DNA from: Novipirellula caenicola
Lineage (GTDB): Bacteria; Planctomycetota; Planctomycetia; Pirellulales; Pirellulaceae
Length of the DNA stretch: 64,000 nucleotides
Assembly: GCF_039545035.1 (NCBI RefSeq)
Contig: NZ_BAABRO010000002.1
Location: forward strand, 930,001-994,000
Reading direction: 5' to 3'
The position numbers were made by a program, and so were the translations under genes. Under the pieces are notes generated by a model that did not search any database, was not told the DNA's origin, and worked only from the letters and a program-made list of their open reading frames with translations. This document shows, in pieces, positions 54,215 to 63,853 of the stretch (its first letter is position 1; each line of letters opens with the position of its first letter).

Positions 54215-55333
54215 ATGCCTAATCTTCTATTTCAGAGTAAGCCGTTTTCGCTCGATGCATTACCTCGAATCGTCGAGAAGGTAATGGCATCCGTTAGGAA
54301 TAATTCAGCCTTAAGTTTGTGGTCGTGTCATCTGAACGGAGAGGGTTCGCTTGAGGGCAATGTAACGGTTACAGGTGCGGTTCCCCGTCCCGTCTCTCTT
54401 AATAACTTTGACCCCGATTTTGATGAGGAAGTTTTAAGTATCACCAGAATTTCCTCGCCGCTGTCCTCGGAGGCGTTGGCGAAAGAATATGTCGAATCAC
54501 TCAAAGACATCATCACTTGGAATAAAGAGTTGCCTGATATGGTGTGCAAGATGTCTTTCGTGGAAATGTCTGTTTGGGCTTTAAATCTGTTCATAACGAA
54601 CCATAAGGCTCCGGACCAATGGCGATGGAAGTGGCATCTCTACAACCGTCTCAGTGAGGATTCGCCGGATCTAACAGAGCGATTGCGTATTGCAAACATC
54701 ATTGCAAATGCAATGGGTGCTCCATTTGGCGACACATCGAATCGATTCGTTGCTGATGGGAACAACATGCTGTTTGAAGAGGTCGATGGCCAGCGTCTTA
54801 AATGCGATGGCGGATTGGGCTTTTCCAAGAACCCGCATGAAACCAAAAGTTTATACGTGGATTTCTCAGCGGAAGAACTGCCGTTGATCGTTACTGGCGT
54901 CTGCAGTTTGATCGAGCAAACGGCAATCTCCGCCATGGTCCGTGTCGAGTCCATCCACGAAATGAACAGACATGACAGTTGGAGGAAGTTGTTCGTACAT
55001 CCGGACGGCTATTACAGGTATCGGTTCGATGGAAAACTGCGAAGCGAAGTGATTGATTTCTTCAGCGGTGCAGATGTTCCACCGCCAATCGGATTCGTTC
55101 CATTCGGAAACGTTTCGTTTAGGGGCGAATCAAAGATTAAAGCAAACCTGTCCTTCGACCTAAACGAACAGCAAGCTTGGTTCTATCTATCGTTTGGTTT
55201 TTGGGATAGTCCAGACCTTCACGCTGTCTCGCTGAATGATGCGAACGCATTCCTCACTGCAGCTGGACTCTCCGAATTCGTTGATGAGTCGTGTATCGTC
55301 TTTGGCCAACCAAGGACGTCAACCGCCAAATAG
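54215..55333 (+). CDS. Unrecognised protein, lower-GC orphan gene
   Basis: The protein has 372 residues with no family recognised. It has no signal peptide or membrane segment, so it should be cytoplasmic. Notable stretches are WKWHLYNRLSEDSPDLTERL (helical, charged), FADGNNML-like turns, and a C-terminal beta-rich region (FYLSFGFWDSPDLHAVSL). It has no catalytic motif that I can name. Its third codon positions use more A and T than neighbours (many ATT, AAT, TTT), and the DNA around it is less GC-rich, which suggests recent acquisition. ATG 54215 lacks a good ribosome site; TTG 54194 is an alternative. A hairpin follows at 55432. Confidence 0.8.
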   Translation: MPNLLFQSKPFSLDALPRIVEKVMASVRNNSALSLWSCHLNGEGSLEGNVTVTGAVPRPVSLNNFDPDFDEEVLSITRISSPLSSEALAKEYVESLKDIITWNKELPDMVCKMSFVEMSVWALNLFITNHKAPDQWRWKWHLYNRLSEDSPDLTERLRIANIIANAMGAPFGDTSNRFVADGNNMLFEEVDGQRLKCDGGLGFSKNPHETKSLYVDFSAEELPLIVTGVCSLIEQTAISAMVRVESIHEMNRHDSWRKLFVHPDGYYRYRFDGKLRSEVIDFFSGADVPPPIGFVPFGNVSFRGESKIKANLSFDLNEQQAWFYLSFGFWDSPDLHAVSLNDANAFLTAAGLSEFVDESCIVFGQPRTSTAK

Positions 55334-55431
55334 GGCTGGTTCCCGCCGGCCGAGGGCATCGAATGTCCGCTGCCGCTAGTTGCAAATGAAACGCGAGCGG
55401 TGGATGATTGAGTTAGTCGGTCTGACATAGG

Positions 55432-55458
55432 GAAGGGCCGGTCGGCAACCGGCTCTTC
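55432..55458. terminator. Hairpin before topB
   Basis: GAAGGGCCGGT (55432-55442) pairs with ACCGGCTCTTC (55448-55458), 11 bp with one G-U, loop CGGCA, followed by TTC. It lies after the orphan gene and 40 bases before topB. The U-tract is weak. Confidence 0.5.
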
Positions 55459-55500
55459 TTCGACTCGGTGAGATCATGGGCCTGATGCGAAGGTATTTTG

Positions 55501-57960
55501 ATGAAGGTAGTCCTTGCCGAAAAGCCTTCGGTGGCTCGCGATTTGGCGTCGTTCCTCGGCGCTACGGCTCGTCGTGACGGGTTCTTCGAAGGCGGCGGCT
55601 ATCAGGTGACCTGGGCCTTTGGTCACTTAGTCGAGCTGAAGGAACCGGGTGACTATGACCCTGCGCTGAAACGCTGGACGCTCGAATCGTTGCCGTTTGT
55701 TCCCAAAGAATTTCAGTTGCGACTGCGAGGTGATGACGGGGCGAAAAAACAGTTCGCAGTGATCAAACGGTTGTTTCGCGAGGCCACCTCGTTGATCTGT
55801 GCGACGGATGCCGGGCGTGAAGGCGAACTGATCTTTCGCTACATCCAGTCGCTTACGGGGTGTACGAATAAGCCCGCTCAGCGGTTGTGGCTCAGTTCAC
55901 TTACTCCGACGGCCATCGGCGCCGCATTTCGTACGATCCGTCCCCTGTCGGACTACGACAATCTTTACGCCGCGGCCAAGTGCCGAAGTCAAGCGGATTG
56001 GGTCGTGGGAATCAATGCGACTCGCAACTACACGGTGCGTTATCGATCGACGTCCGACCGTGGTGCTTCGGGACTGCTGTGGAGTCTCGGCCGCGTGCAA
56101 ACCCCGGTGCTCGCGATGATCACTCGCCGTGATGATGAAATCCGAACGTTTCAATCCGAGCCGTTTTGGGAACTGATGACCCGATATCGTGACGTCCAGT
56201 TTCGATATACCGGTAAGCGGTTCGACAAGCAAGAGAATGCACAAAGCGTATTGAAGATAGCCAGCAAACACGTCCTGACGATTCGAAAGATTCAAAGCCG
56301 TGCCGAGAAGTCACAGCCACCACAGCTCTACGATTTGACGGAATTACAGCGGGACATGAACCGTCGTTTCGGTATCTCAGCCGCGGAAACCTTGACTACG
56401 GCCCAGTCACTTTATGAATCGAAATTGATCACGTACCCGCGAACCGACTCGGCGTATTTGAGCAAAGACATGCGAAAGGATATCCCTGGTGTCATGCGAC
56501 AACTGCGTTCAATCAAGGCGAACGCAATCGACCAACTCAACTTAACCGCTTTGCCGTTCACAAGTCGTATCATCAACGACGCAAAGGTGACCGATCACCA
56601 TGCGATCATCCCCACCGGCGCGTCCGCAGGAGTGCTGCGAGGGCGAGAGCAACAGATCTACGATGCGATCGTCGTTCGGTTTATCGCTGCATTCTATCCG
56701 CCGTGTGAAAAAAAGATTACGACGGTCGATGCAACCGCGGGTGAAGTCGCTTTCCGCGCTCGCGGCGTGCGAGTCGTCGCCCCAGGATGGACGAAGCTGT
56801 ATCCGCGAAAAGCAAAAAGCGGTGAAGCAAATGATGAGCAGCAGTCGTTACCTGATTTCAAAAATGGAGAATCTGGGAAGCACGAACCGTTCATCAAATC
56901 AGGCCAGACGTCGCCACCGAAGCATTTCACCGAGAATACCTTGCTCGGTGCGATGGACACGGCGGGAAAGCTTGTCGATGAAGCAGAGCTGAAAGAGGCG
57001 TTAAAAGAGAAGGGACTGGGGACGCCGGCAACCCGTGCGGCAACGATCGAAACGCTGTTAAACCGAAAATACATCATCCGTGATAAAAAGAATGTCTTGG
57101 CCACTGACCTGGGACGCTATCTCGTCGCGATCGTTAGGGACCGCAACTTGACGTCGCCCGAACTGACAGGCGAGTGGGAAGCGAAGCTGAAAAAGATCGA
57201 GGCGGGCCAGTTGTCACCCGATGTTTTCATGCACGAGATTGCGGATTACACGCGAGCCATCATTCAAAGTAGTGCCGCGGTGAGCGTGGATCAACAAATC
57301 TACGGCCCCTGTCCACGCTGTGGTGAAAACGTCATTGCGGGGAAACGGGCGTTTGGATGTTCGGGGTGGCGGAAGGGCTGCAAATTTGTATTGCAGCCTT
57401 CCTACCGTGACGCCGATCTGTCGATGGATCAGATTCGCGAACTATTGCAGTTGCGAGTGACGAACGAACCGTTGACGCTTCATGACGGCCACCCTTTCCT
57501 GTTGGCCATGTCGGAATCAGGAAAGTTAATTGAAATCCCCGTTCCCCAGGGTAGCGAACAAGATGGTGGGGGAACTGCGACAGGCCGTAAACGAAGCAAA
57601 CGCAAAGGTGGAGCAAAGAAGCCGACTGCAACCAAGTCGCCTGCAACCAAGTCGAGTGGAAAGAAGCAAAGCAAGGCAAAAAAGGAGACGAACTCCGCTG
57701 CGACTGAGATTGGAGTTTGTCCGTTGTGCGGCAGTCCCGTGGTGGAACAGACGAAATCGTATGCGTGTAGCCGATGGCGTGAGGGGTGCGGGTTGACCAT
57801 TTGGAAAACGATTTCCGGTAAGAAGATCTCGGTGAGCAATGCCCGGAAGTTGCTTCGCAGCGGCGAGACGGCAGTGTTGAAAGGATTTAAATCGAAGGCT
57901 GGAAAGTCGTTCGACGCGAAGTTGAAACTGATCGATGGCAAGGTGCGCTTCGAGTTTTAA
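55501..57960 (+). CDS. topB: DNA topoisomerase III (type IA)
   Basis: This is an 819-residue enzyme that relaxes and decatenates DNA by single-strand passage. The Toprim domain starts at VLAEKPSVARDL (E7) and has ATDAGREGELIF (D103). The catalytic Tyr is Y312 in LITYPRTDSAYL. HHAIIPTG and GLGTPATRAATIE are type IA marks. The C-terminus has two zinc-ribbon-like modules, CPRCG..CSGW and CPLCG..CSRWREGC, separated by a Lys/Ser-rich linker of about 45 residues. E. coli TopB has about 650, so this is long by its tail. The C-terminal last 60 residues (ISVSNARKLLRSGETA) are a repeat-like module seen in related enzymes. Confidence 0.93.
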   Translation: MKVVLAEKPSVARDLASFLGATARRDGFFEGGGYQVTWAFGHLVELKEPGDYDPALKRWTLESLPFVPKEFQLRLRGDDGAKKQFAVIKRLFREATSLICATDAGREGELIFRYIQSLTGCTNKPAQRLWLSSLTPTAIGAAFRTIRPLSDYDNLYAAAKCRSQADWVVGINATRNYTVRYRSTSDRGASGLLWSLGRVQTPVLAMITRRDDEIRTFQSEPFWELMTRYRDVQFRYTGKRFDKQENAQSVLKIASKHVLTIRKIQSRAEKSQPPQLYDLTELQRDMNRRFGISAAETLTTAQSLYESKLITYPRTDSAYLSKDMRKDIPGVMRQLRSIKANAIDQLNLTALPFTSRIINDAKVTDHHAIIPTGASAGVLRGREQQIYDAIVVRFIAAFYPPCEKKITTVDATAGEVAFRARGVRVVAPGWTKLYPRKAKSGEANDEQQSLPDFKNGESGKHEPFIKSGQTSPPKHFTENTLLGAMDTAGKLVDEAELKEALKEKGLGTPATRAATIETLLNRKYIIRDKKNVLATDLGRYLVAIVRDRNLTSPELTGEWEAKLKKIEAGQLSPDVFMHEIADYTRAIIQSSAAVSVDQQIYGPCPRCGENVIAGKRAFGCSGWRKGCKFVLQPSYRDADLSMDQIRELLQLRVTNEPLTLHDGHPFLLAMSESGKLIEIPVPQGSEQDGGGTATGRKRSKRKGGAKKPTATKSPATKSSGKKQSKAKKETNSAATEIGVCPLCGSPVVEQTKSYACSRWREGCGLTIWKTISGKKISVSNARKLLRSGETAVLKGFKSKAGKSFDAKLKLIDGKVRFEF

Positions 57961-58436
57961 TCGATTGCAAATCGGTTTAGCTGCCCTTTTTTTATTAAGC
58001 GTCTCCGGTGCGGTCCGGTCCAGCGGGGTGTGCGTTGAGTCGCTGAAACTTTGGCATTGACGTCGGATATTGGGGGGCAGTTCTTCTTCCACGCGATTCT
58101 GCTGTCACCTCTCCACCGACGAAGCTGACTGCTGATTTAGTGGTATTGATGACAGGCGGAGGCCGACACGCTCTCAGCCGGTGGCGTGAGCCACCGGCTA
58201 GCGGAGTTAGGAAAACATAGCCCAGCGGGCGACACACTCTGCCGTCAGTGTGTCGGCCTCCGGCCTTACGGCGACAGTTCGCCCCTAAGCAGTTGGCTCA
58301 CGCCAACGGCAGGTCATGTTTCGGCCTCCGGCCTATTCGCTCGCTACTTGCTCGCTTGCTACAAAATCAGCAGTCTCCGCTGCAAACGAGTAGCGACAGC
58401 AGGTAGCCTAGGGCGAAAGCCTCACGAAAACTCTCG
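57961..58436. repeat. 476-bp gap with hairpin-rich repeats, no gene
   Basis: No gene is seen. AGCCGGTGGC..GCCACCGGCT (58176-58199) is a perfect 10-bp stem with a GTGA loop. CGACACACT (58230-58238) pairs with AGTGTGTCG (58247-58255). CGGCCTCCGGCCT-type segments recur around 58255 and 58325. It lies between the convergent topB and cold-shock/DUF1294 genes. Confidence 0.75.
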
Positions 58437-59033
58437 CTACGCCAGCGAACGAAGGAACGCTCGCAGTGATGGAGACGCTAGAAAGACAAGCACGCCGCAA
58501 TTAACAAACACGGAAAGCAAAAATGCCACTTGAAATGACGGCTTGATGGTCTTGTGCCGAAACATCTGCTGAGCGATGAGCGCTCCAGGCCAACCGCCAA
58601 TGATTCCGAGAGACAGCAGCGTGTTTTCTGGCGTACGTCGGCGATGGTTGATCGCTGCGACTTTGTCCAGCCAATAGGCGATGAACGCGATGATGCTCAT
58701 CGTCGCGTACAAACCTAATATGGAGAAAGGCAATTTGCCAGTTGTTGTTAATGCTGCCAAGCTAAACAGAAACGAAATCGCGATGACAATCCGAATCGGA
58801 ATGAACGCAGGCTCAACAAGCGGTTCTCCTTCGAACACCACTTTGATAGCTTGCCCACGACCATCCGGGCCAACCGATTGCTCGAAAGTAACGACATCCA
58901 GTTCGGCTGGCCGGCGAGACCGATTGGCGAACGACTTGATGTGCACGAACAAATCGTCTCCGCCGTTCTCAGGCACAATGAAGCCAAAACCTCGATCATC
59001 CTTCCACGTCACTAGCTTGCCAGTCATTCGCAT
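58437..59033 (-). CDS. Cold-shock domain fused to DUF1294 membrane domain
   Basis: The protein has 198 residues. Residues 1-68 form a cold-shock domain, with RNP1-like DRGFGFI and RNP2-like DLFVHI, so it probably binds single-stranded nucleic acid. Residues 75-190 form DUF1294, with three or four hydrophobic segments and the motif YWLDKVAA..RRTPENTLLSLGIIGGWPGALIAQQMFRHKT. The combination tethers a nucleic-acid-binding domain to the membrane; it is a known architecture whose role is unclear. The start may be 59033 or the second Met at 59027. Confidence 0.93.
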   Translation of the reverse strand: MRMTGKLVTWKDDRGFGFIVPENGGDDLFVHIKSFANRSRRPAELDVVTFEQSVGPDGRGQAIKVVFEGEPLVEPAFIPIRIVIAISFLFSLAALTTTGKLPFSILGLYATMSIIAFIAYWLDKVAAINHRRRTPENTLLSLGIIGGWPGALIAQQMFRHKTIKPSFQVAFLLSVFVNCGVLVFLASPSLRAFLRSLA

Positions 59034-59278
59034 TCGTCACCCTCGATCGACTTCGTCCTCCGCCAGATAAAAGCCCACCCGCTGCACTGGAGTCACTGAT
59101 AAGTGATTCCTGTCTAACTGGTTATCGGATGCCACCGTCCGCTTTCTGCAACGAAAAGAAGGGCGATTGCCGCTAAGGAAAGTCGGAAAATTACGTGGCG
59201 CGATGACTCGTAGCCGATGTCGTGCGTGACTTGGGTCAATCGCCGAACAGGTCGAAACGCTTCAACCGTTCCGTTGCG

Positions 59279-60745
59279 TCAGTTGCGTTCCGAGTGATCA
59301 ACGACCACCGGATCACCGACCTCGGTCTGCCACTGGCGCAATCTTGCTTGCAGTTGCATCTTGGTCTGGTTGTGCTGCGGGGCTTCTGCGAGATCGTTCC
59401 GTTCATCGGGATCGTTATGCAAATCGAACAGTTGCCACTTGTCGATCTGCGGATAGTGAATCAATTTCCAACGTTCACCACGAATCATGCGTTGGAAATT
59501 GCGGAAGTAGCCGAAGACGTACTCGTGAACATGCTCCTGCTCGCCACGCAGAATCGGCACCACGCTACGGCCGTCAATCGGTTTAAGTGTTCCATCAACG
59601 TCGGGGACGTTCGGGACCGGGATTCCCACCAAGTCGCAGACCGTGGGATACAGATCACGCAAGACCATCTGGGCATCAAAGCGTTGGTTCTTGGGAACAC
59701 CAGGAACGCTGATCAGCAGCGGCACGTTCATGGTGTGCTCGTACATGTTCTGCTTGCCACGCAATCCGTGGCTGCCCATCGCCAATCCGTGATCACTCGT
59801 GAAGATCACAATGGTGTTGTCTCGCTGGCCGCTGTCATCAAGTGCTTTCAATATTCGGCCGACTTGTTGATCGAGATGCGAAATCACGGCGTAGTAAACG
59901 GCCAAGTCCTCGCGGACATCTTTCGCGGTCCGAGGCAACGGCAGCAGCGATTCGTCGCGAGAGTTTTGGTTGCCGTGATCGAAGGGATGGGCCGCTCGAA
60001 AGTTTTTGGGCAGTGGCATCGTCGCGGGATCGTAGGCATCTTCGAAACCCGGCGGCATCAACAGCGGATCATGCGGCGCGGTGAAGTTCACGTGCATGAA
60101 AAATGGCTTGCCGTGCGGTTGCGCGATCAGTTTGATGGTCGCGTCGGCAAACTTCTCGCTGATGTCGCCCGTCAAACCGACGCCGAGTTCCGGATACTTT
60201 TCTCTGCCATCGCTCGATTGAAAGATCCAGCCGGTGTAGCCCGTGACAGGAGTTCCGTGAGCATCGACTTGATTCGGCTTCATCCATTTTCCGCCGCCGC
60301 TGCCGAAGAGTCCGGCCGTGTTCAGGTAGCCATAGTCGCTCGGTCTGCCCTTGTTGTGCCACTTGCCAACGTACGATGTTTCATAGCCGCCACGCTGCAT
60401 CGTTTCGGCGAAGGAAACAAAGCCCGCCGGTGGTTTGCTGCCAAAATCCAAAACGCCGGTGCGGAATCCACAGCATCCGCTTAGAATTTCACCTCGGCTG
60501 GGAGTACAGATCGGGTTCGCACAAATCGCCCGAGTGAACACGCTGCCGCGTCGAACCAACGCATCCAAATTCGGTGTCTGAATCACATCGTTGCCAAGTG
60601 CCGCGATCGTGTCAGGTCGCTGATCGTCCGAAACGATCAACAAAACATTCGGCGGCGCAGCCTCGGACGTTTTGCCCGACACAAACGAAAGCATGGCCAC
60701 CAGCAGGACGGCAACGAGCGTTTGAAGCATTTGTCGTTTTTGCAT
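59279..60745 (-). CDS. Secreted sulfatase
   Basis: This is a 488-residue exported sulfatase. A signal peptide (LVAVLLVAMLSFVSG) is followed by NVLLIVSDDQRPDTIAALGN, the formylglycine motif C80-T-P-S-R-G-E, HVNFTAPHDPLLMPPGFED and FTSDHGLAMGSHGLRGKQNM. This is closest to iduronate-2-sulfatase/choline-sulfatase-like members. It is the last gene of a minus-strand cluster after the ceramidase-like gene (gap 78 bp) and a DUF1080 gene, so it probably acts in glycan or glycolipid breakdown. Activation requires a formylglycine-generating enzyme encoded elsewhere. Confidence 0.94.
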   Translation of the reverse strand: MQKRQMLQTLVAVLLVAMLSFVSGKTSEAAPPNVLLIVSDDQRPDTIAALGNDVIQTPNLDALVRRGSVFTRAICANPICTPSRGEILSGCCGFRTGVLDFGSKPPAGFVSFAETMQRGGYETSYVGKWHNKGRPSDYGYLNTAGLFGSGGGKWMKPNQVDAHGTPVTGYTGWIFQSSDGREKYPELGVGLTGDISEKFADATIKLIAQPHGKPFFMHVNFTAPHDPLLMPPGFEDAYDPATMPLPKNFRAAHPFDHGNQNSRDESLLPLPRTAKDVREDLAVYYAVISHLDQQVGRILKALDDSGQRDNTIVIFTSDHGLAMGSHGLRGKQNMYEHTMNVPLLISVPGVPKNQRFDAQMVLRDLYPTVCDLVGIPVPNVPDVDGTLKPIDGRSVVPILRGEQEHVHEYVFGYFRNFQRMIRGERWKLIHYPQIDKWQLFDLHNDPDERNDLAEAPQHNQTKMQLQARLRQWQTEVGDPVVVDHSERN

Positions 60746-60823
60746 CGTGTGATTCGTGTAGGACCAAACGGAAAACAGGGGCGTGGATCACTCGGCCGAT
60801 CCAACGCAATGATCGCGGAGCGA

Positions 60824-62248
60824 TCAGCGACGATCGGGAGTCGCCGATGCGTTGATCGGACCTTGATTGGTGGCCGATTCCTCGTCGGCTTCGATCAGTC
60901 GATGGACTTCATTGATGATGTCGGTTTCGATTTCTGGCGACCACACGGTGGGCAACCCGTAGTACACCATCGATCCGCCTCCTTCGTAGCCGCCTTCGGC
61001 AAGGACTCGTCGTGATGGAATGTATGCCATCACGTCGTTGGCGTAACCGGCCACCCATGTTCGAGTTCCAGCCAACTCGCTTTTAAGCCGAATGGCATAA
61101 TCGACCACCACTTCACCGCCGAGGGTGACGAATTGAAGATCATCGCCAATCGACCAAGCACTGACGGGATACGGATACGTTGGACTGAGCGGGACACCGC
61201 TATCGATTTGCTCGAGTAGCATTTGTGCCCGCGCTACCTCGTAGCGATTGTCGGACTTTGAATTCAACTCGATTTCCACTCGCGTTGGCAGCGTATCCAA
61301 CGCCAGATCGATCTCTGCGTACTTCGTCTGCAATGGTCCCTCGACGGGGTGCATTCGCGATGTCATCAAGACTGAATCCACGGCGGTTGCTAATCGCTGG
61401 CCGTAATGCTGTGCCAACGTTACGGTCCGCCGCGGCAGTGGATTTTGGTCTGCGCCGCAACCCGCAAAGAAAAGTGCGACGCAGCCGGGATGTTTGTTCT
61501 CCAGTTCAATTTGAGCGTATCCAGGATAGTCACCCGACCATTGATAGCCGCTCAGGGTCGTTGCGTGGCATGCGTATCCGAACAGGACGGCGGTCAGGTT
61601 TTCGTCAGCGTCGTGAACGGCGAGCACGGGAACGTCGTGGTCGCTGGGACCTCGCAGTTTGCCTTCGCTTCGCAATTGGGGAACTGTCGCCGACGGGTTT
61701 TCGCGGCGGTTGACCGCAAACGTTGCCGTGCCGCTGCCCCACGTCAAATGACTCGGTGCAAGTTTGCCGATCGCATCGCCCACCACGGCAACGACCTGCT
61801 GCCGAAACGTTGCGCCCCAACGATCGACGGCTTGTTGCTGGGATTCCGTGAACAACAGGTAGTGCAGCGGCGCAAGATTTTGCCCGACAACGGGACCACT
61901 GTGGGTGTGCGATGTGCAAATCACAATCTGCTCGCGTTGCAAGCCGTAATGCTCTTTCAACGCGTCACAGATGGTCCGCGATAGTGTTCGATCGATACCG
62001 ACGAGATCCAGCGTTAGCACCACGCCTCGAATTCCGGCATGGTCCTCCATCACGAGTGCTTTCGCCCATAGCTCGGTCAGCTTGCCGTCGGCCGGTTGAG
62101 TGCGCGAGGCATAACCGGCCATCCACATCGGTTCCTCCGGCGTGATCGCGACCTTTGCCGCACCCGCCTTCCAAGTGGATTCCGCACCTTGTGCCACTGC
62201 CGTCAACAACAGGATTATCGTCGTGGCAATCAATCGACTTCGGCTCAT
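60824..62248 (-). CDS. Neutral ceramidase-like exported hydrolase
   Basis: The protein has 474 residues. A signal peptide (IATTIILLLTAVAQG) is followed by a neutral/alkaline ceramidase N-terminal-like domain: WKAGAAKVAITPEEPMWMAG, DLVGIDRTLSRTICDALKE, ICTSHTHSGPVVGQNL (zinc-binding His region), FGYACHATTL and FFAGCGADQNP. Planctomycetes carry many such genes; not all act on ceramide, and other amides are possible. Its position between a sulfatase and a DUF1080 gene (gaps 78 and 79 bp) suggests an operon for extracellular substrate breakdown. Confidence 0.93.
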   Translation of the reverse strand: MSRSRLIATTIILLLTAVAQGAESTWKAGAAKVAITPEEPMWMAGYASRTQPADGKLTELWAKALVMEDHAGIRGVVLTLDLVGIDRTLSRTICDALKEHYGLQREQIVICTSHTHSGPVVGQNLAPLHYLLFTESQQQAVDRWGATFRQQVVAVVGDAIGKLAPSHLTWGSGTATFAVNRRENPSATVPQLRSEGKLRGPSDHDVPVLAVHDADENLTAVLFGYACHATTLSGYQWSGDYPGYAQIELENKHPGCVALFFAGCGADQNPLPRRTVTLAQHYGQRLATAVDSVLMTSRMHPVEGPLQTKYAEIDLALDTLPTRVEIELNSKSDNRYEVARAQMLLEQIDSGVPLSPTYPYPVSAWSIGDDLQFVTLGGEVVVDYAIRLKSELAGTRTWVAGYANDVMAYIPSRRVLAEGGYEGGGSMVYYGLPTVWSPEIETDIINEVHRLIEADEESATNQGPINASATPDRR

Positions 62249-62327
62249 GGGTGCATTCCAACTAGGATCGACTTGTTCGGCATCGCAAAAAAACTGACAA
62301 GTTGCCGCAGCTCGTGGCTACAGCGAC

Positions 62328-63617
62328 TCACTTTCGCTCGATCAGCTTCTTCATGTCGTCGGTGATGGGCATGACTTCGAAATCTTTGAAGAACATTTCG
62401 CAGTCGGTGCCCCCGTGCATTTGCAGACCCAGCTTGCCGGTCTTCTCACTCGCTTCGTCGATGATATCCGACGTGCAGAATCCGTTGAGCGTTTGGACCA
62501 GTCGGTCGCCATACGCGGCGGTACAGGTCGTGTTCCACTGGTCGTCCTTGTTGCGGACCTTTTCGACGAGTTCGTCGTTGGTAACGACCCAGCCGCGGCC
62601 GGGGATCTTTTTGCCATCGACAATGCCGGCGGTGTGCCAAAGCGCCGAGTCCTTGCCATTGTTGGCGATTTCGTTTTGGAATCCGCGTAGCACCCAGGGG
62701 GCGCTGGTTTCCTCGGCGCGGAAATACAACGCGCTGTTGCCACCGTGCATCCGATAGGTGACGCGAGCGATGAAGTCGTCGTAGTTCTTGTTCGAAATCA
62801 CTAACCCGTCCTTGCCTTGGCTCTTGGAGTGGACGCCGTGCAGAACGCCCTCGTCGGTGAACGACCATTCTTCGGGCAGAACGAACTTGGCATCGGCAAG
62901 TTTGTAGTTGCCGTCGTCGTCCTTGACAAAGAATGACTCCCACTTGCTCTCGCCAAGATCCTTGACGCGAATGTTCTTCCAAGCGACGGAGCCCGATTTT
63001 CCAGAGTGGATCTGCAGTCCGATAAAGCCCTTCATCGTGAAGCTGTCGAACATATCGACAACCAAATTGCCGTTCAGCCAAGTCTTGATGGACGGTCCGA
63101 CGCACTGAATTTCTAGCTCGTTCCACTCACCTTCTTTGCAGCTTGCTCGGGCTGCATCAAGTCGATCCTGCGGGGTGTGGGCATCGAGCCAAATGATGCC
63201 AAACTTGTGGCCGCGACGTCCTTCGTCATAGATGCGGCCGGTCGCGTCGCCGCCGGGACGGATTTCGTACTGATAACCGTACACTCGCTCGCCGTCGCCT
63301 TGCTGACGGGCGGCGGAGCGGAACTGGACGCCGGAGTTCCCCGATTCGATGAATTTGTACTGCAGCTTCAGAATGAAGTTGCCAAATTCCTTTTCCGAAC
63401 ACAAGAAAGTATTGCCAGGGGTATTCGGGATGCATTTCCCAACGATCGTGCCATCTTCGACTTCGTATTCCGCGGAGCCGCCACGTTTGACCCAGCCGGC
63501 CAAGTCGTTGCCGTTAAACAGCGAGGTAAATCCATCCTCGACGTCCGCCGCCGACGCCGTCAAACCGCAGGGTGTCAAAAACGCGATCATCATCGCAGCT
63601 GCAAAAAGTTTTCTCAT
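62328..63617 (-). CDS. DUF1080 (3-keto-disaccharide hydrolase-like) protein, two domains
   Basis: This is a 429-residue exported protein. A signal peptide ends near TASA (residue 22). The first DUF1080 domain is at about 25-220 (GFTSLFNGNDLAGWVKRGGS, FILKLQYKFIESGNSGVQFR, KWLDAH-like IIWLDAHTPQD). A second, more divergent copy lies at about 230-425 (WSFTDEGVLHGVHSKSQGKD, MHGGNSALYFRAEE, GLQMHGGTDCEMFFKDF). The fold is a concanavalin-like beta-sandwich; some members hydrolyse 3-keto-glycosides. The start at ATG 63617 sits at the signal peptide; ATG 63737 adds 40 unlikely residues. It is the first gene of the sulfatase cluster. Confidence 0.93.
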   Translation of the reverse strand: MRKLFAAAMMIAFLTPCGLTASAADVEDGFTSLFNGNDLAGWVKRGGSAEYEVEDGTIVGKCIPNTPGNTFLCSEKEFGNFILKLQYKFIESGNSGVQFRSAARQQGDGERVYGYQYEIRPGGDATGRIYDEGRRGHKFGIIWLDAHTPQDRLDAARASCKEGEWNELEIQCVGPSIKTWLNGNLVVDMFDSFTMKGFIGLQIHSGKSGSVAWKNIRVKDLGESKWESFFVKDDDGNYKLADAKFVLPEEWSFTDEGVLHGVHSKSQGKDGLVISNKNYDDFIARVTYRMHGGNSALYFRAEETSAPWVLRGFQNEIANNGKDSALWHTAGIVDGKKIPGRGWVVTNDELVEKVRNKDDQWNTTCTAAYGDRLVQTLNGFCTSDIIDEASEKTGKLGLQMHGGTDCEMFFKDFEVMPITDDMKKLIERK

Positions 63618-63737
63618 CGTTGTTTCTCTCGGAAGGGGGGGGATTGTGGGTGGGAATGCGTCAGGCGATCCATGTTTAGGATCGCCAGAGCAAGTCGCAT
63701 GCATGGTGACGCATTTAGTTGTAACAGAAATCGTCAA

Positions 63738-63853
63738 CGGCTTGTTGATCTAGTCGTACGATGGACTTCCTAGTCCGTCGAATACACCATTGACGGACTA
63801 GGAAGTCCATCATACGCCCTTTGCCGCAGGAAACTTCACTAAATTAACAAGCC
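63738..63853. repeat. 116-bp nested palindromic element, family B, copy 2
   Basis: It has the same length and interior as 13869-13984, including GGACTTCCTAGTCCGTCGAA and GACGGACTAGGAAGTCC, with TIRs CGGCTTGTTGATCTA and TAAATTAACAAGCCG. The inner stem is even more perfect than in copy 1. It lies upstream of the DUF1080 gene, and the remaining 147 bases to the window edge show no gene. Confidence 0.85.

Noticed and set aside
54215-57960. Possible integrative element (orphan gene plus topB)
   Set aside because: No integrase, relaxase, mobilisation gene or attachment site is visible, and topB codon use looks native.
59222-60484. A 420-residue frame opposite the sulfatase
   Set aside because: It is antisense to a sulfatase with intact CTPSR; no signal, domain or ribosome site supports it.
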